In this document: positions 41,964-51,249 of the stretch, in pieces | Numbering within the stretch: position 1 is the stretch's first letter | How the letters are laid out: every line of letters begins with the position of its first letter | From: Polynucleobacter sp. | GTDB taxonomy: Bacteria > Pseudomonadota > Gammaproteobacteria > Burkholderiales > Burkholderiaceae | Direction of reading: 5' to 3' | DNA length: 55,005 nt | Assembly (NCBI GenBank): GCA_030157655.1 | Contig: JAOAUK010000038.1 | Span: forward strand, 1-55,005 | Notes under the pieces: generated by a model | The model's input: only the letters and a program-made list of their open reading frames with translations | Database searches by the model: none | Told to the model about the DNA's origin: nothing | Position numbers and translations under genes: made by a program

Positions 41964-43171
41964 TCAGCTCTTTCAGACAAAATTGCAAAAGCTGGCAATG
42001 TTTTACCCTCTAAAAACTCTAAGAAAGCGCCACCGCCAGTTGAAATGTAGTCAACTTGTTTTTCAATACCGTACTTAGCAATTGCGGCCAATGTGTCACC
42101 ACCGCCAGCAATTGAGAATGCTGGTGAGTGAGCAATCGCAGCAGCCAACATTTTTGTGCCGCCACCAAACTGATCAATCTCAAAAACACCAATTGGCCCA
42201 TTCCAAACGATTGTGCCTGCGTGAGCAACAATGCCGGTCAATTCAGCCGAAGTCTTTGGACCAACATCCAAAATCATATCGTCTGGCTGAACATCTGTTG
42301 AAGCAACTCTATTTGCACGCGCTAGAGGTGACAACTCGTTTGCAACAACCACATCAACTGGAATAGGCACACTCGCGCCACGCTTAGCCATCAAATCGAT
42401 GATGGCTTTTGCTTCGTTCACTAAATCTGGCTCTGCTAAAGATCTACCAATTGGCAAACCCGCTGCCAACATGAATGTATTGGCAATACCACCACCAACA
42501 ATCAGTTGATCTACTTTTTCCGCAAGAGATTTCAAAATGGTTAGCTTGGTTGAAACTTTTGAGCCTGCAACAATAGCTACTAATGGTCGTTTAGGATCAG
42601 TCAATGCTTTACCTAAGGCATCCAGCTCCGCAGCCATCAATGGGCCAGCGCAAACAACTGGTGCGTACTTGGCCATGCCATGCGTTGTTGCTTCAGCGCG
42701 ATGGGCCGTGCCAAAAGCATCATTGACATAAACATCACATAACTTAGCCATCTTTTGGGCTAACTCTTCGTTATTTTTTTTCTCACCTTTGTTAAGCCTG
42801 CAGTTTTCTAGCAAGACTAAGTCGCCAGGCTCCAGCTCAAATCCACCATCTACCCAATGACTAATCAATGGCACTTTGCGCTCCATCAATTCAGCAATCC
42901 TGTCAGCTACTGGGGCTAATGTGTCTTCTGGTTTGAATTCACCCTCAGTTGGTCGACCTAAGTGCGATGTCACCATAACAGCGGCACCTGCTTCCAAGGC
43001 AACTTTGATGGCTGGAATAGATGCACGAATCCGGGTGTCTTCAGTAATGTTTCCTGCTTCATCTTGAGGCACATTCAAATCCGCACGGATAAAAACACGT
43101 TTACCCTTGAGTTGACCTGCGGCTGCTAAATCAGAAAGGCGATTAAATTTAAGTTTTGATGTACCTGGCAT
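41960..43171 (-). CDS. pgk: Phosphoglycerate kinase
   Basis: This 403-residue glycolytic kinase has [12 protein letters not shown], the TSHLGRP substrate loop, [14 protein letters not shown], and the nucleotide-site run [14 protein letters not shown]. It heads a - strand run: pgk, pyk, fba, purC, purE, purK, tsaC. A TAAAAT hexamer about 40 bases before the start could be a -10, but no good -35 is seen. Transcription from azlCD upstream may also enter. Confidence 0.97.
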   Translation of the reverse strand: MPGTSKLKFNRLSDLAAAGQLKGKRVFIRADLNVPQDEAGNITEDTRIRASIPAIKVALEAGAAVMVTSHLGRPTEGEFKPEDTLAPVADRIAELMERKVPLISHWVDGGFELEPGDLVLLENCRLNKGEKKNNEELAQKMAKLCDVYVNDAFGTAHRAEATTHGMAKYAPVVCAGPLMAAELDALGKALTDPKRPLVAIVAGSKVSTKLTILKSLAEKVDQLIVGGGIANTFMLAAGLPIGRSLAEPDLVNEAKAIIDLMAKRGASVPIPVDVVVANELSPLARANRVASTDVQPDDMILDVGPKTSAELTGIVAHAGTIVWNGPIGVFEIDQFGGGTKMLAAAIAHSPAFSIAGGGDTLAAIAKYGIEKQVDYISTGGGAFLEFLEGKTLPAFAILSERAE

Positions 43172-43251
43172 GATGATTATTTGAGTTTTAACTAAAAGAC
43201 TAGAAACTCAGATTTTACCTTTTTACAGGACTTTCTGACCGTTTTTTGAGG

Positions 43252-43572
43252 CTAAATAAACCTTGCGCCCGTATATACGATCATTCCCAAAATAATGGTC
43301 AAAACCATGCTTTTGGTAGCCAAAAAACCCAATATTGAGGCTATTCCACCCCAAAGCTGTGGATTATTTAGCTCCAACTCAGTTGATCCTGGCGGGAAAA
43401 ATATTTCAGGGACTATTACAGCCACTAAAGCCGCAGCTGGCGCATATCGCAGAGATTTTTGAACGGTTGGACCTAACTCAACCCTCGCACCCATTAACAA
43501 GAAAAAACCACGCGTTATATATGTAATGGCGGCCAAGCCAATGATGACGATCCAAGTTTCGAATGAGGTCAT
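43252..43572 (-). CDS. azlD: AzlD family branched-chain amino acid transport protein
   Basis: This small membrane protein of 106 residues has four hydrophobic segments (WIVIIGLAAITYITRGFF, AAALVAVIVPEIFFPP, GGIASILGFLATKS and a C-terminal VLTIILGMIVYTG). AzlD pairs with AzlC to form a branched-chain amino acid exporter (BrnFE type). Its ATG overlaps the azlC stop by 4 bases. The next gene on this strand is pgk. Confidence 0.9.
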   Translation of the reverse strand: MTSFETWIVIIGLAAITYITRGFFLLMGARVELGPTVQKSLRYAPAAALVAVIVPEIFFPPGSTELELNNPQLWGGIASILGFLATKSMVLTIILGMIVYTGARFI

Positions 43573-44288
43573 TGCGCAGACCCCCTGAAACGTCTCTCTA
43601 GATACGACTCAGACCCAATACCGACGGCAATTGCCACCAAAACTGCAATCACAATATTTAACTTATATGGCAAATCTACTGTCGCCAATGCAGCAACTGC
43701 CGCAGCAACCGCAGCCAACCTTGATGACCAACCCTCCAACATCGGCAACAGAATCGCAATCAATGCCAATGTGCCCGCATAAGCCAAGCCCCACGAGCTA
43801 GGTATGAATGAGGCTAAAAATATCCCTGCCAATGAGCCTGTTTGCCAAACAGTCCAATTGGCTGCTGCCATACCTATAAAAAATGGTGCATGAGATGGAT
43901 TGCCATCTGCACACGGATATCGCGACATAAACAATGCAAAAGTTAAGTCTCCGTTGATATACCCCAAGATGGAGCGCTTCCAGTAGGCTTTGTCTTTGAA
44001 ATATGGCTGTATGCCAGCACTAAATATGACAAACCTTAAATTAACAATAATGGCTGTTAAAAAAATAGTCCAAAAAGGGAAATTGCCCGCAATTAAGGGC
44101 AAAGCGGCCAATTGAGCTGAACCCGCATAGACCAACAAAGACATGCCAACAGCCTCTGCGGTACTGATATCTGATTTGGCCATGGCAATACCCGTCACCA
44201 AGGCCCATGTAAATACAGCAAACCCTGAGTGACCCATTGTTTTGAGTCCATCTATCAGAGCCTCTTGCTGTTGTTTTGACCAAGCCAA
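43569..44288 (-). CDS. azlC: AzlC family branched-chain amino acid exporter subunit
   Basis: This 239-residue protein has several membrane helices and the AzlC hallmarks VGMSLLVYAGSAQLAALPLI and AIIVNLRFVIFSAGIQP. With AzlD it probably exports branched-chain amino acids. It is divergent from ilvE, which makes those amino acids, with about 130 bases between starts. The pairing suggests a shared link to branched-chain amino acid balance, though no regulator gene is adjacent. Confidence 0.92.
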   Translation of the reverse strand: MAWSKQQQEALIDGLKTMGHSGFAVFTWALVTGIAMAKSDISTAEAVGMSLLVYAGSAQLAALPLIAGNFPFWTIFLTAIIVNLRFVIFSAGIQPYFKDKAYWKRSILGYINGDLTFALFMSRYPCADGNPSHAPFFIGMAAANWTVWQTGSLAGIFLASFIPSSWGLAYAGTLALIAILLPMLEGWSSRLAAVAAAVAALATVDLPYKLNIVIAVLVAIAVGIGSESYLERRFRGSAQ

Positions 44289-44418
44289 ATCAAATTACCA
44301 ATTTATTTTTAGAAGCATTGATTATAGGTAGGGGGGTGCTTTTTGACATAGCCATCTCTATTAGCCTGTTTTACAATGGCATTTCGACTCATTTTTCTCA
44401 GAATTTAGGAAATACACC

Positions 44419-45339
44419 ATGTCAATGGCAAACCGTGATGGCTTTATTTGGATGGATGGCAAGTTAGTGCCATGGCGCGATGCCAACATCCATGTTTTAA
44501 CTCATACCCTTCACTATGGCATGGGTGTTTTTGAAGGTATCCGCGCGTACAAAACGGATGCTGGTCCCGCCATATTCCGCCTCAAAGAACACACGCGCCG
44601 TTTATTCAATTCAGCAAAAATCTTCCAAATGAAGATGAATCACACTGAAGAAGAAATTTCCAAAGCAACCATTCAAGTTGTTAAAGAAAATAAATTGGCC
44701 TCTTGCTATATCCGCCCAATCGTTTGGATTGGTTCAGAAAAACTTGGTATTTCTGCAAAAAGTAATTCAACTCATGTAGCAGTAGCTGCTTGGGAATGGG
44801 GTGCTTATCTTGGTGAAGATGGTTTAAACAAAGGTATCCGCGTTAAAACATCATCTTTCACAAGACATCATGTCAACGTATCTTTAGTTCGCGCGAAAGC
44901 ATCTGGTTACTACATCAACTCCATCTTGGCCAATCAAGAAGTAACGGCTCATGGTTACGATGAAGCTCTTTTATTAGATACAGATGGTTACGTTTCTGAA
45001 GGATCTGGAGAAAACGTTTTCATTGTTAAAAACGGTATTGTTTACACACCAGATTTAGCATCATGCTTAGACGGTATCACCCGTGATGCAATTTTTACGA
45101 TTGCCAAAGACCTTGGCATTGAAGTACGTGAAAAACGTATTACTCGCGATGAAATGTATTGCTGTGATGAAGCTTTCTTCACTGGTACAGCTGCAGAAGT
45201 AACACCAATTCGTGAGCTTGATGACCGCACGATTGGCGATGGTAAACGCGGCCCAATCACCACAAAAATTCAACAAGTTTTCTTTGATGCTGTTGCGGGT
45301 AAGAGCGATAAATATCGCCACTGGTTAACTGTTGTGTGA
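44419..45339 (+). CDS. ilvE: Branched-chain amino acid aminotransferase
   Basis: This fold-type IV PLP enzyme interconverts Val, Leu and Ile with their 2-oxo acids. The 306-residue protein starts [17 protein letters not shown] and has [16 protein letters not shown], the PLP lysine Lys160 in [32 protein letters not shown] and the closing [20 protein letters not shown] at 44343–44348 hints at a promoter but has no -10 at standard spacing. A zinc-finger gene follows 7 bases after its stop. Confidence 0.96.
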   Translation: MSMANRDGFIWMDGKLVPWRDANIHVLTHTLHYGMGVFEGIRAYKTDAGPAIFRLKEHTRRLFNSAKIFQMKMNHTEEEISKATIQVVKENKLASCYIRPIVWIGSEKLGISAKSNSTHVAVAAWEWGAYLGEDGLNKGIRVKTSSFTRHHVNVSLVRAKASGYYINSILANQEVTAHGYDEALLLDTDGYVSEGSGENVFIVKNGIVYTPDLASCLDGITRDAIFTIAKDLGIEVREKRITRDEMYCCDEAFFTGTAAEVTPIRELDDRTIGDGKRGPITTKIQQVFFDAVAGKSDKYRHWLTVV

Positions 45340-45346
45340 GGTTGAT

Positions 45347-45538
45347 ATGAGTTCAAAAAATACTATTCAGGTTGATGGTCATAAAGACTTACCTTTGCAC
45401 TGCCCTAATCCAGGCTCACCAGCCTGGAGCTTGCATCCACGTGTTTTTCTAGATGTTGTATCTACTGGGCAGGTTAAGTGTCCTTATTGCAGTACCGAGT
45501 ACCAACTAAAGCCTGGTACTGAACCTCACGGTCACTAA
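45347..45538 (+). CDS. CHCC-type zinc-finger domain protein
   Basis: This 63-residue protein has Cys19, His30, Cys45 and Cys48 (CPYC), the pattern of the zf-CHCC family to which the mitochondrial complex I subunit NDUFS6 belongs. I use the ATG at 45347 because GAGG stands 5 bases upstream. It lies between ilvE and waaF in a tight run, with 1 base to waaF. The bacterial function is not known to me; a structural zinc site is likely. Confidence 0.85.
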   Translation: MSSKNTIQVDGHKDLPLHCPNPGSPAWSLHPRVFLDVVSTGQVKCPYCSTEYQLKPGTEPHGH

Positions 45539-45539
45539 T

Positions 45540-46547
45540 ATGGCAAAAATTCTCATCATCGCCCCCAACTGGATTGGTGATGCGGTGATGACTGAGCCAT
45601 TAATTACCCAGCTCAAAAAAAATCATCCTGACAGTCTGATTAATGTCATTGCTACCCCATGGGTAGCATCAGTCATGCGAGCCATCCCTGCTATTAATGA
45701 AGTCATCATTGCAGACTTCAAGCATGGGCTTTTACAGTGGACAGAAAGAAAAGAATTAGCTCATCAATTAGGCCGCGCTGGATATACACATGCATATGTC
45801 TTACCCAACAGCTTCAAGTCCGCATTAATACCTTGGCTAGCCAAAATACCTAAACGCATTGGTTACAAAGGCGAAATGCGCTGGGGATTAATTACTTCAC
45901 CGCTTGGAAATCCATCGAGATCTAACAGACCATCGATGTCAACTCATTACTTTGCGCTCTCAGGCGATATCGCAAAAGAGACGCTGCAACCAAAACTAGA
46001 ATTGCCTAAGCTTTTCTTAAATGAGATGAAAGAAAAACTTCAACTCATTCGAAATCATGACAAGCTATTTATCTTGTGCCCAGGTGCTGAGTATGGCCCG
46101 GCTAAACAATGGCCAACTGAGCACTTTGGCAAGCTTTCACAAATGCTAACTCAGCAAAATAGCAACTCATTAGTCTTAATTTTGGGCAGCAAAAAAGAGT
46201 CTTCATTAGCAGATGAAATTGTGAAGCTCAGCAACACGACCAATCAAGTCCTCAACTGGTGCGGACAAACAACACTTGATGAGGCCATGGCCTGTATTGC
46301 AATAGCCGATAAGGTCGTCAGCAATGACTCAGGCCTAATGCATATTGCGGCTGCATTTAGACGCCCTCAAGTAGCTATATTTGGCTCGAGCGACCCAAGG
46401 CACACACCACCGCTTTCTCCAGAGGCAGTAGTTCACTGGTTACACCTAGAGTGCAGCCCATGCTTCAAAAGAACCTGCCCTCTAGGACATCTAAAATGTT
46501 TAGTAGACATTCAGCCTCAAGACGTCCTAAACTCTTTAAATAACTAA
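45540..46547 (+). CDS. waaF: Lipopolysaccharide heptosyltransferase II
   Basis: This 335-residue GT9 glycosyltransferase adds the second heptose to the LPS inner core from ADP-heptose. It starts ILIIAPNWIGDAVMTEPLI and has LPNSFKSALIPWLAKIPKRIGYKG, LCPGAEYGPAKQWP, and VSNDSGLMHIAAAFRRPQVAIFGSSDP. The length is standard. Its presence with waaA shows a heptose-containing core. Confidence 0.95.
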   Translation: MAKILIIAPNWIGDAVMTEPLITQLKKNHPDSLINVIATPWVASVMRAIPAINEVIIADFKHGLLQWTERKELAHQLGRAGYTHAYVLPNSFKSALIPWLAKIPKRIGYKGEMRWGLITSPLGNPSRSNRPSMSTHYFALSGDIAKETLQPKLELPKLFLNEMKEKLQLIRNHDKLFILCPGAEYGPAKQWPTEHFGKLSQMLTQQNSNSLVLILGSKKESSLADEIVKLSNTTNQVLNWCGQTTLDEAMACIAIADKVVSNDSGLMHIAAAFRRPQVAIFGSSDPRHTPPLSPEAVVHWLHLECSPCFKRTCPLGHLKCLVDIQPQDVLNSLNN

Positions 46548-46562
46548 CTCAATAGAAATACC

Positions 46563-46997
46563 ATGCCACGTCAAGCTCGCTTATTCCAAATACCTGATGA
46601 AGTGCTTGATGCTTGGAGAGAATCTTTGCATCGCAATGATCTAGATGGCTCTATTGATTTATGGATGGATGAAGATTCGATCACATGCATTCTTCCAGGC
46701 GGTAAACGACTAACAGGTCACGCTGAACTACGTGAAGGTTTAAAAAAGATCCTAGAAGATCACTTTTTATGGTTAGATCCCATTCAAGCGATTGGTCACA
46801 CTGGAATCGGAATTGCGTTCTTCGACACAACAGAGGCTGTTAGATTAGAACCTGATCAAGTTGAACCAGAATTCTTTTTGAATTTCTCTTATGTTCTAGT
46901 TCAAAGTCCAATGGGCTGGAGAATCGCCCATATTCATGCAAGCCCTGCACAAGAAGAACACATACAACTACCTAGCACTATTCACGGCTTTCATTAA
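46563..46997 (+). CDS. NTF2/SnoaL-like domain protein
   Basis: This 144-residue protein is predicted to have a cone-shaped NTF2-like fold. A helical start (EVLDAWRESLHRNDLDGSIDLW) is followed by DSITCILPGGKRLTGHAELREGL and a C-terminal beta sheet with WRIAHIHASPA. Such folds are used both as small enzymes and as binding domains, so no substrate can be assigned. It lies 15 bases after waaF and 2 before the next gene. Confidence 0.75.
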   Translation: MPRQARLFQIPDEVLDAWRESLHRNDLDGSIDLWMDEDSITCILPGGKRLTGHAELREGLKKILEDHFLWLDPIQAIGHTGIGIAFFDTTEAVRLEPDQVEPEFFLNFSYVLVQSPMGWRIAHIHASPAQEEHIQLPSTIHGFH

Positions 46998-46999
46998 AA

Positions 47000-47620
47000 A
47001 TGGACGAGCAGGTCATACGCTCACTAGTTAAATGGCCTGCAGTACCAGTCTGCCATGGTTGGCTAGCATTTGATCGACGCGGCACTTGGCGTATGCGTAA
47101 CGAATACGCACAAGCCAATCGCTTACCTGGTGACGCCATCAATCACGAAGGTCTGATTCATTTCATTGAAAGAAATTGGGCTCACACTGAGTCTGGAGAA
47201 TGGTTTTTTCAAAATGGCCCTCAAAGGGTCTATGTGGATTTGGGCTACACACCATTTATAGCCAGAATATATCCATCAAATAATGGTTTGTTACTCAGAA
47301 CGACTGATGGTCAAGAAATTCATCCGATCGATATTTACCTAGATGAATCTGGTCAAATTTTAATAACCTGTCAATTAGAAATACAAATTAGCCAAGATTC
47401 CAGTCAATTAACATCAACTTTTGAAAAAAAATTGGAAACGGTTTTTGTATTACTTCACGACCATGATTTAGAGCTATTTTCTAAAAGCGCTCAATTTACC
47501 AATGCTTGTGGTTACGCCGGGAAATGGAATTGGCAAAATAAAGATCATGAAATCAACTTAATTAGCTCGAGCGAAATTAAGAAGAATCATGGTCTTTTAT
47601 TTTCTGCGCGCAACTCTTGA
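47000..47620 (+). CDS. Uncharacterised conserved protein (possibly DUF2944-type)
   Basis: This 206-residue cytoplasmic-looking protein begins with VKWPAVPVCHGWLAFDRRGTW, and I recall this opening from a Burkholderiales-restricted family of unknown function. Further on are GEWFFQNGPQRVYVDLGYTP and DGQEIHPIDIYLDESGQIL. I see no catalytic motif, signal peptide or membrane segment. It follows the NTF2-like gene by 2 bases, so the two probably share an operon with waaF. Its last 34 bases overlap the convergent bepA gene. The family number is from memory and uncertain. Confidence 0.65.
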   Translation: MDEQVIRSLVKWPAVPVCHGWLAFDRRGTWRMRNEYAQANRLPGDAINHEGLIHFIERNWAHTESGEWFFQNGPQRVYVDLGYTPFIARIYPSNNGLLLRTTDGQEIHPIDIYLDESGQILITCQLEIQISQDSSQLTSTFEKKLETVFVLLHDHDLELFSKSAQFTNACGYAGKWNWQNKDHEINLISSSEIKKNHGLLFSARNS

Positions 47621-49239
47621 CGATAGAGCTCTTGTATTTGCCTAGCTCTAGCCTCTATTTCTGAAGCCTGATAGAAATCAGCATCACCAGCTGCTTTAGC
47701 AAATTTCATTTGCTCTAACGCGCCCACCCATGCCCCTTGGGAAACATACTTCTCAGCCAAGGCAGCATGCTGTAATGATTTTTTACCAGACTGGGCATAA
47801 GCTCTAGACAACAAGTCCCACCAAACAGTATTTTCTGGATGGGCTCTAGATTGAGTTTTTAACCACCCAATAGCTTGCTCATGTTGACCTGTTTTTAACT
47901 GTCCCTCTACAAGCAATATATTTAACGACCTTGATTGAGGGTAAAAAGTTTTTAAATGAGTAATTTGTTTTATACCTTGCTCATACTGTGATTTTGCATA
48001 CATCAGCTCAATGGCTGTTGTTTCCAGCGACAGACTCCAACGCTGTATGGGCGAGCCATTTGCAGACATTGATTGAACCAAAGCTCTACTTTTTTGCAGA
48101 TGGTTTTCTGCATCACTATTTTTTTGCTGTTTAAAGCTCAATAGAGCCAATCCGTAACTACCTTCTAATTGTTTTGCCAAATCTTGCTTACGCAACAAAC
48201 TTTCATAATATTGACGTAACTCGGGGTAATTACTTGAACTTGTAGTTTGAGTTAAACGCGCCCTGGCTTTTAATAAATAAAACTCAATCGATGAAGCAAC
48301 CTTCTGAGTTGCAAGACCTCGTACCCGATCCTGCATATCTGCAATACGATCTGTCGTTAAAGGATGGGTTCTCACATATCCAGGAACACCACTTTCCATG
48401 ATGCTATTAGCTCTTTGCATGCGTTGGAAAAAATCTGGCATACCTTGAACATCAAAACCACCAGCCTGAAGAATCTGGAAACCAACACGATCCGCCTCAC
48501 GCTCTGCATCTCTCGAATATGAGAGTTGATTTTGTATCGCCAATGCCTGCCCCCCCATTGCAATACCCTGCGCAGCATTGGGATTACGACTAACAGCAAC
48601 AGCGGCCAAAATAATTGAGGCTAATGCAATCATCGAGTTAGTACCCTGCTGACCATACATCCTGGCTATGTGCTTTTGCGTAACGTGCCCGATTTCATGA
48701 CCAAGCACAGACGCTAACTCAGACTCAGTTTCGGCAGACACAATGAGCCCTGTATGAACCCCAATAAAACCGCCGGGCAATGCAAAAGCATTAATGCTTT
48801 TGTCTCTAACGCCAAATAACTCAAAGTTAACTGCAAAGCTTCCGCCACCCTCTAAACCTGCAATACCCTGTTTTCTGGCAGCCCCCACTAAATGCTGACC
48901 AATATTGTTCAGATAGTCATAAAAAACAGGGTCTGAAGAGTAGTCTGGATCGCGACGTATTTCACGCATGATGCGCTCACCTAACTGACGCTCATCCACT
49001 GGAGCCAATGATGCGCTAGATGAGTCGCCTAAGTCAGGCAACACCAAAGTAGGTTGCTGTACTCTTTTACTAGCTGGGGTAAATTCCGACTGTGCCGCAG
49101 GTGTCTGCATAGCACGATTGATATTTTCTTGGGCGGTGATATTTGCATCACTTTGCGCCAACAGATAGCTTGGCTGAAAAACTACAGCCAAGGCCACCGC
49201 AATCAATTTTTTCGAAAATTTATTGTTTTTGCTATCCAT
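47587..49239 (-). CDS. bepA: Periplasmic M48 metalloprotease BepA-like, with TPR domain
   Basis: This 550-residue protein has an N-terminal signal peptide (KKLIAVALAVVFQPSYLLAQ). The M48 zinc motif HEIGH is at His181–His185, and the third-ligand region SYSRDAEREADRVG follows. The C-terminal half (about 330–540) is a TPR-like helical domain. BepA (YfgC) family members assemble or degrade the LPS-export protein LptD and other outer-membrane proteins. It is divergent from moaC with 26 bases between starts and overlaps the convergent upstream gene by 34 bases. Confidence 0.9.
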   Translation of the reverse strand: MDSKNNKFSKKLIAVALAVVFQPSYLLAQSDANITAQENINRAMQTPAAQSEFTPASKRVQQPTLVLPDLGDSSSASLAPVDERQLGERIMREIRRDPDYSSDPVFYDYLNNIGQHLVGAARKQGIAGLEGGGSFAVNFELFGVRDKSINAFALPGGFIGVHTGLIVSAETESELASVLGHEIGHVTQKHIARMYGQQGTNSMIALASIILAAVAVSRNPNAAQGIAMGGQALAIQNQLSYSRDAEREADRVGFQILQAGGFDVQGMPDFFQRMQRANSIMESGVPGYVRTHPLTTDRIADMQDRVRGLATQKVASSIEFYLLKARARLTQTTSSSNYPELRQYYESLLRKQDLAKQLEGSYGLALLSFKQQKNSDAENHLQKSRALVQSMSANGSPIQRWSLSLETTAIELMYAKSQYEQGIKQITHLKTFYPQSRSLNILLVEGQLKTGQHEQAIGWLKTQSRAHPENTVWWDLLSRAYAQSGKKSLQHAALAEKYVSQGAWVGALEQMKFAKAAGDADFYQASEIEARARQIQELYRQELRAENKRP

Positions 49240-49265
49240 ATCTCTAATTATGGTACAAATAATGC

Positions 49266-49742
49266 ATGAATAAATTAACTCATTTTGATGAAACCGGCCA
49301 AGCCCACATGGTTGACGTTGGACAAAAGGCTAGCACTCATCGTATTGCTACCGCCACAGGCAGCATACAGATGCAAAAAAGTACTTTTGATATGGTTATG
49401 TCTGGCAGCCATAAAAAAGGTGATGTGATTGGTATTGCGCGTATTGCAGCCATCCAAGCCACCAAAAAGAGTCCTGATTTAATACCTCTTTGCCACCCGA
49501 TTGCGCTCACAAGAGTTGCCGTTGAGTTTCAACCAGACGAAAAAAATTCCACAATTCACTGCACAGTAACAACCGAAAATATTGGTCAAACAGGTGTCGA
49601 AATTGAGGCGTTAACTGGTGTACAAATTGGCTTACTAACAATTTATGACATGTGCAAAGCAGTAGACCGTGGCATGGTCATTAAAGAAGTGAAGCTACTT
49701 GAGAAGAGTGGCGGCAAATCTGGGACTTGGAAGGCGGAGTAG
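49266..49742 (+). CDS. moaC: Cyclic pyranopterin monophosphate synthase
   Basis: This 158-residue enzyme of molybdenum cofactor synthesis converts the MoaA product to cPMP. It has [32 protein letters not shown], and [24 protein letters not shown], all MoaC blocks. It stands alone here, with no other moa genes in the window. No Shine-Dalgarno sequence is evident before the ATG. The palindromic terminator at 49815–49844 follows. Confidence 0.97.
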   Translation: MNKLTHFDETGQAHMVDVGQKASTHRIATATGSIQMQKSTFDMVMSGSHKKGDVIGIARIAAIQATKKSPDLIPLCHPIALTRVAVEFQPDEKNSTIHCTVTTENIGQTGVEIEALTGVQIGLLTIYDMCKAVDRGMVIKEVKLLEKSGGKSGTWKAE

Positions 49743-49814
49743 TAATCGCTAACTGTAGTCTATTGGCAAATATGGAATAAATGATCTTGTCCATCTCTTG
49801 TCCTAATGACCATT

Positions 49815-49844
49815 AAAAAAGGCAAACCTAGGTTTGCCTTTTTT
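49815..49844. terminator. Bidirectional terminator between moaC and the pilin gene
   Basis: A perfect 15+15 base palindrome with GGCAAACC/GGTTTGCC and flanking A6/T6 can end both moaC (plus strand) and the pilin gene (minus strand). Confidence 0.93.
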
Positions 49845-49863
49845 AATTAAATTTAACTTTTAT

Positions 49864-50364
49864 TTACTTGCAATCTGCTGGCAATAACTTTGCTGGCAGG
49901 GTTGTTTCCGGCGACTTACATGACCAAATACCTGACCATGGTTGCTCTTGCTTATCGCTCAAGTCAATCGCTTTTACTCCAGCTGTAGCAGCATTATTAA
50001 CTGGAACAATACTCAATTGGTTCGACCCTTCTGAAGCTACACTGGATTGATAGGTAATCAAAATTGCGCCTGATTTTTGAATCTTTACCTCTTTAATACT
50101 GTTCGTTGTGGTTGATTTAAATGTGGTGTCAGTTGCCACACTCATATCGGTAGCACCTTTACCAGCGTAGACCTCGGTCACCGCCAATTTTGCTCCTGCA
50201 GCAAGACTGAATCCTTCAGCAACGCGTGTTTTAGCAATGTAGTCTTGGTACTTAGGAGCTGCAATGGCTGCCAAGATACCAATAATGGCAATTACAACCA
50301 TCAACTCAATTAATGTGAATCCGTTTTTTTCTTTTAACTGCAAGTTACTTCTACCTTCATTCAT
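49864..50364 (-). CDS. pilA: Type IV major pilin (PilA-like)
   Basis: This protein of about 166 residues has a prepilin leader of 15 residues ending in Gly15, then the methylated-Phe mature start [20 protein letters not shown] with Glu at mature position 5. Two cysteines near the C-terminus (SCKSPE and ADCK) should close the D-loop disulfide. I choose the ATG at 50364 because GGGGAGG lies 9 bases upstream; an upstream GTG would give an unusually long leader. No other pilus genes are adjacent, so assembly genes lie elsewhere. Pilin supports attachment, twitching or DNA uptake. Confidence 0.94.
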   Translation of the reverse strand: MNEGRSNLQLKEKNGFTLIELMVVIAIIGILAAIAAPKYQDYIAKTRVAEGFSLAAGAKLAVTEVYAGKGATDMSVATDTTFKSTTTNSIKEVKIQKSGAILITYQSSVASEGSNQLSIVPVNNAATAGVKAIDLSDKQEQPWSGIWSCKSPETTLPAKLLPADCK

Positions 50365-50389
50365 ATTTAATAGCCTCCCCGTTAACACC

Positions 50390-50409
50390 CACCATCATCT
50401 CAGATGGTG
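50390..50409 (-). repeat. Hairpin in the 5' region of the pilin gene
   Basis: The inverted repeat CACCATC/GATGGTG with a 6-base loop lies 26 bases before the pilin start, just upstream of its ribosome-binding site. It has no T-tract, so it is not a terminator. It could be an operator or an mRNA-stabilising hairpin. Confidence 0.5.
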
Positions 50410-50479
50410 AGCGATTTGGGGGATGATATTGCTGTAGGAAAACGCTGATTTTTGTGTTGAATCAAACTACAGCAAACAA

Positions 50480-51178
50480 TTATTTCTTTCGCTTACTTCG
50501 TTTTGCCAACTCTCCTAAAGCCATCACACCCACTGCAGCTGCAACACCAGCTGCAGTTGAATACGCTTCAATGTGATTACCAAGATACTGAATCAAACCA
50601 GGGTCTGTAAAAATCATACCGCCCGCAATCCAGCCTAATAGGCCCGCGCCCAATGTAACAATGATTGGGAATCGATCAATCAGATACAAAACAATCTGAC
50701 TACCCCCAACAATTAATGGGATAGAGACTAGCAAACCAAATACGATATAACCAAACTGATGATGGCTCGCATCCACCTGACCCGCTGCACCAGCAATAGC
50801 AATAACGTTGTCCACGCTCATAGCAATGTCAGCAACGATAATCGTTTTTACCGCAGCCCAAAGCTTGTCAGATGCCTCAAGCTCATGATCACCGTCATCT
50901 TCCGTCTGAACCATTAACTTGTAACCGATCCACAACAACAAGATACCGCCAGTAAATTTTAGGAACGGTATTTTTAGCAATGTGACAGCAAAGATCACCA
51001 AAATAATCCGCAAAATGATGGCGCCAGCTGTTCCCCACATAATGCCTCGGCGACGCTGATTTGGATGTAAATTTCGACAAGCCAACGCAATTACTACAGC
51101 GTTATCACCACCTAACAAGACATCAATCATGATGATTTGAGCAATTACCGCCCAGTCTATTGTTGTAAAAAATTCCAT
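50480..51178 (-). CDS. TerC family integral membrane protein, second copy
   Basis: This protein of about 232 residues has several membrane helices and the TerC motifs IIMIDVLLGGDNAVVIALA and VADIAMSVDNVIAIAGAA, plus a basic tail ending KRSKRKK. It shares the motif layout of the protein at 20006–20695. I choose the ATG at 51178, with AGAGG 5 bases upstream; a TTG eight codons earlier is unlikely. It follows the sucD terminator and carries no visible riboswitch, unlike its paralogue. The likely function is metal (manganese) efflux or related handling, by family inference. Confidence 0.9.
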   Translation of the reverse strand: MEFFTTIDWAVIAQIIMIDVLLGGDNAVVIALACRNLHPNQRRRGIMWGTAGAIILRIILVIFAVTLLKIPFLKFTGGILLLWIGYKLMVQTEDDGDHELEASDKLWAAVKTIIVADIAMSVDNVIAIAGAAGQVDASHHQFGYIVFGLLVSIPLIVGGSQIVLYLIDRFPIIVTLGAGLLGWIAGGMIFTDPGLIQYLGNHIEAYSTAAGVAAAVGVMALGELAKRSKRKK

Positions 51179-51201
51179 GTCATCCTCTTTTTGTTTTATC
51201 A

Positions 51202-51228
51202 ATAAAAAACGGGAGCTAGGCTCCCGTT
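51202..51228 (-). terminator. Intrinsic terminator of sucCD
   Basis: An 11-bp stem (51204–51214 with 51218–51228; core CGGGAGC/GCTCCCG) has a 3-base loop. Read on the minus strand it is followed by T residues. It separates sucD from the downstream TerC gene. Confidence 0.92.
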
Positions 51229-51249
51229 TTGTTTGCCTTTAGATGGATA

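Noticed and set aside
44276-44467. Ile/Leu-rich short frame upstream of ilvE as a branched-chain leader peptide
   Set aside because: It runs into ilvE out of frame, has no block of control codons, and no terminator hairpin follows.
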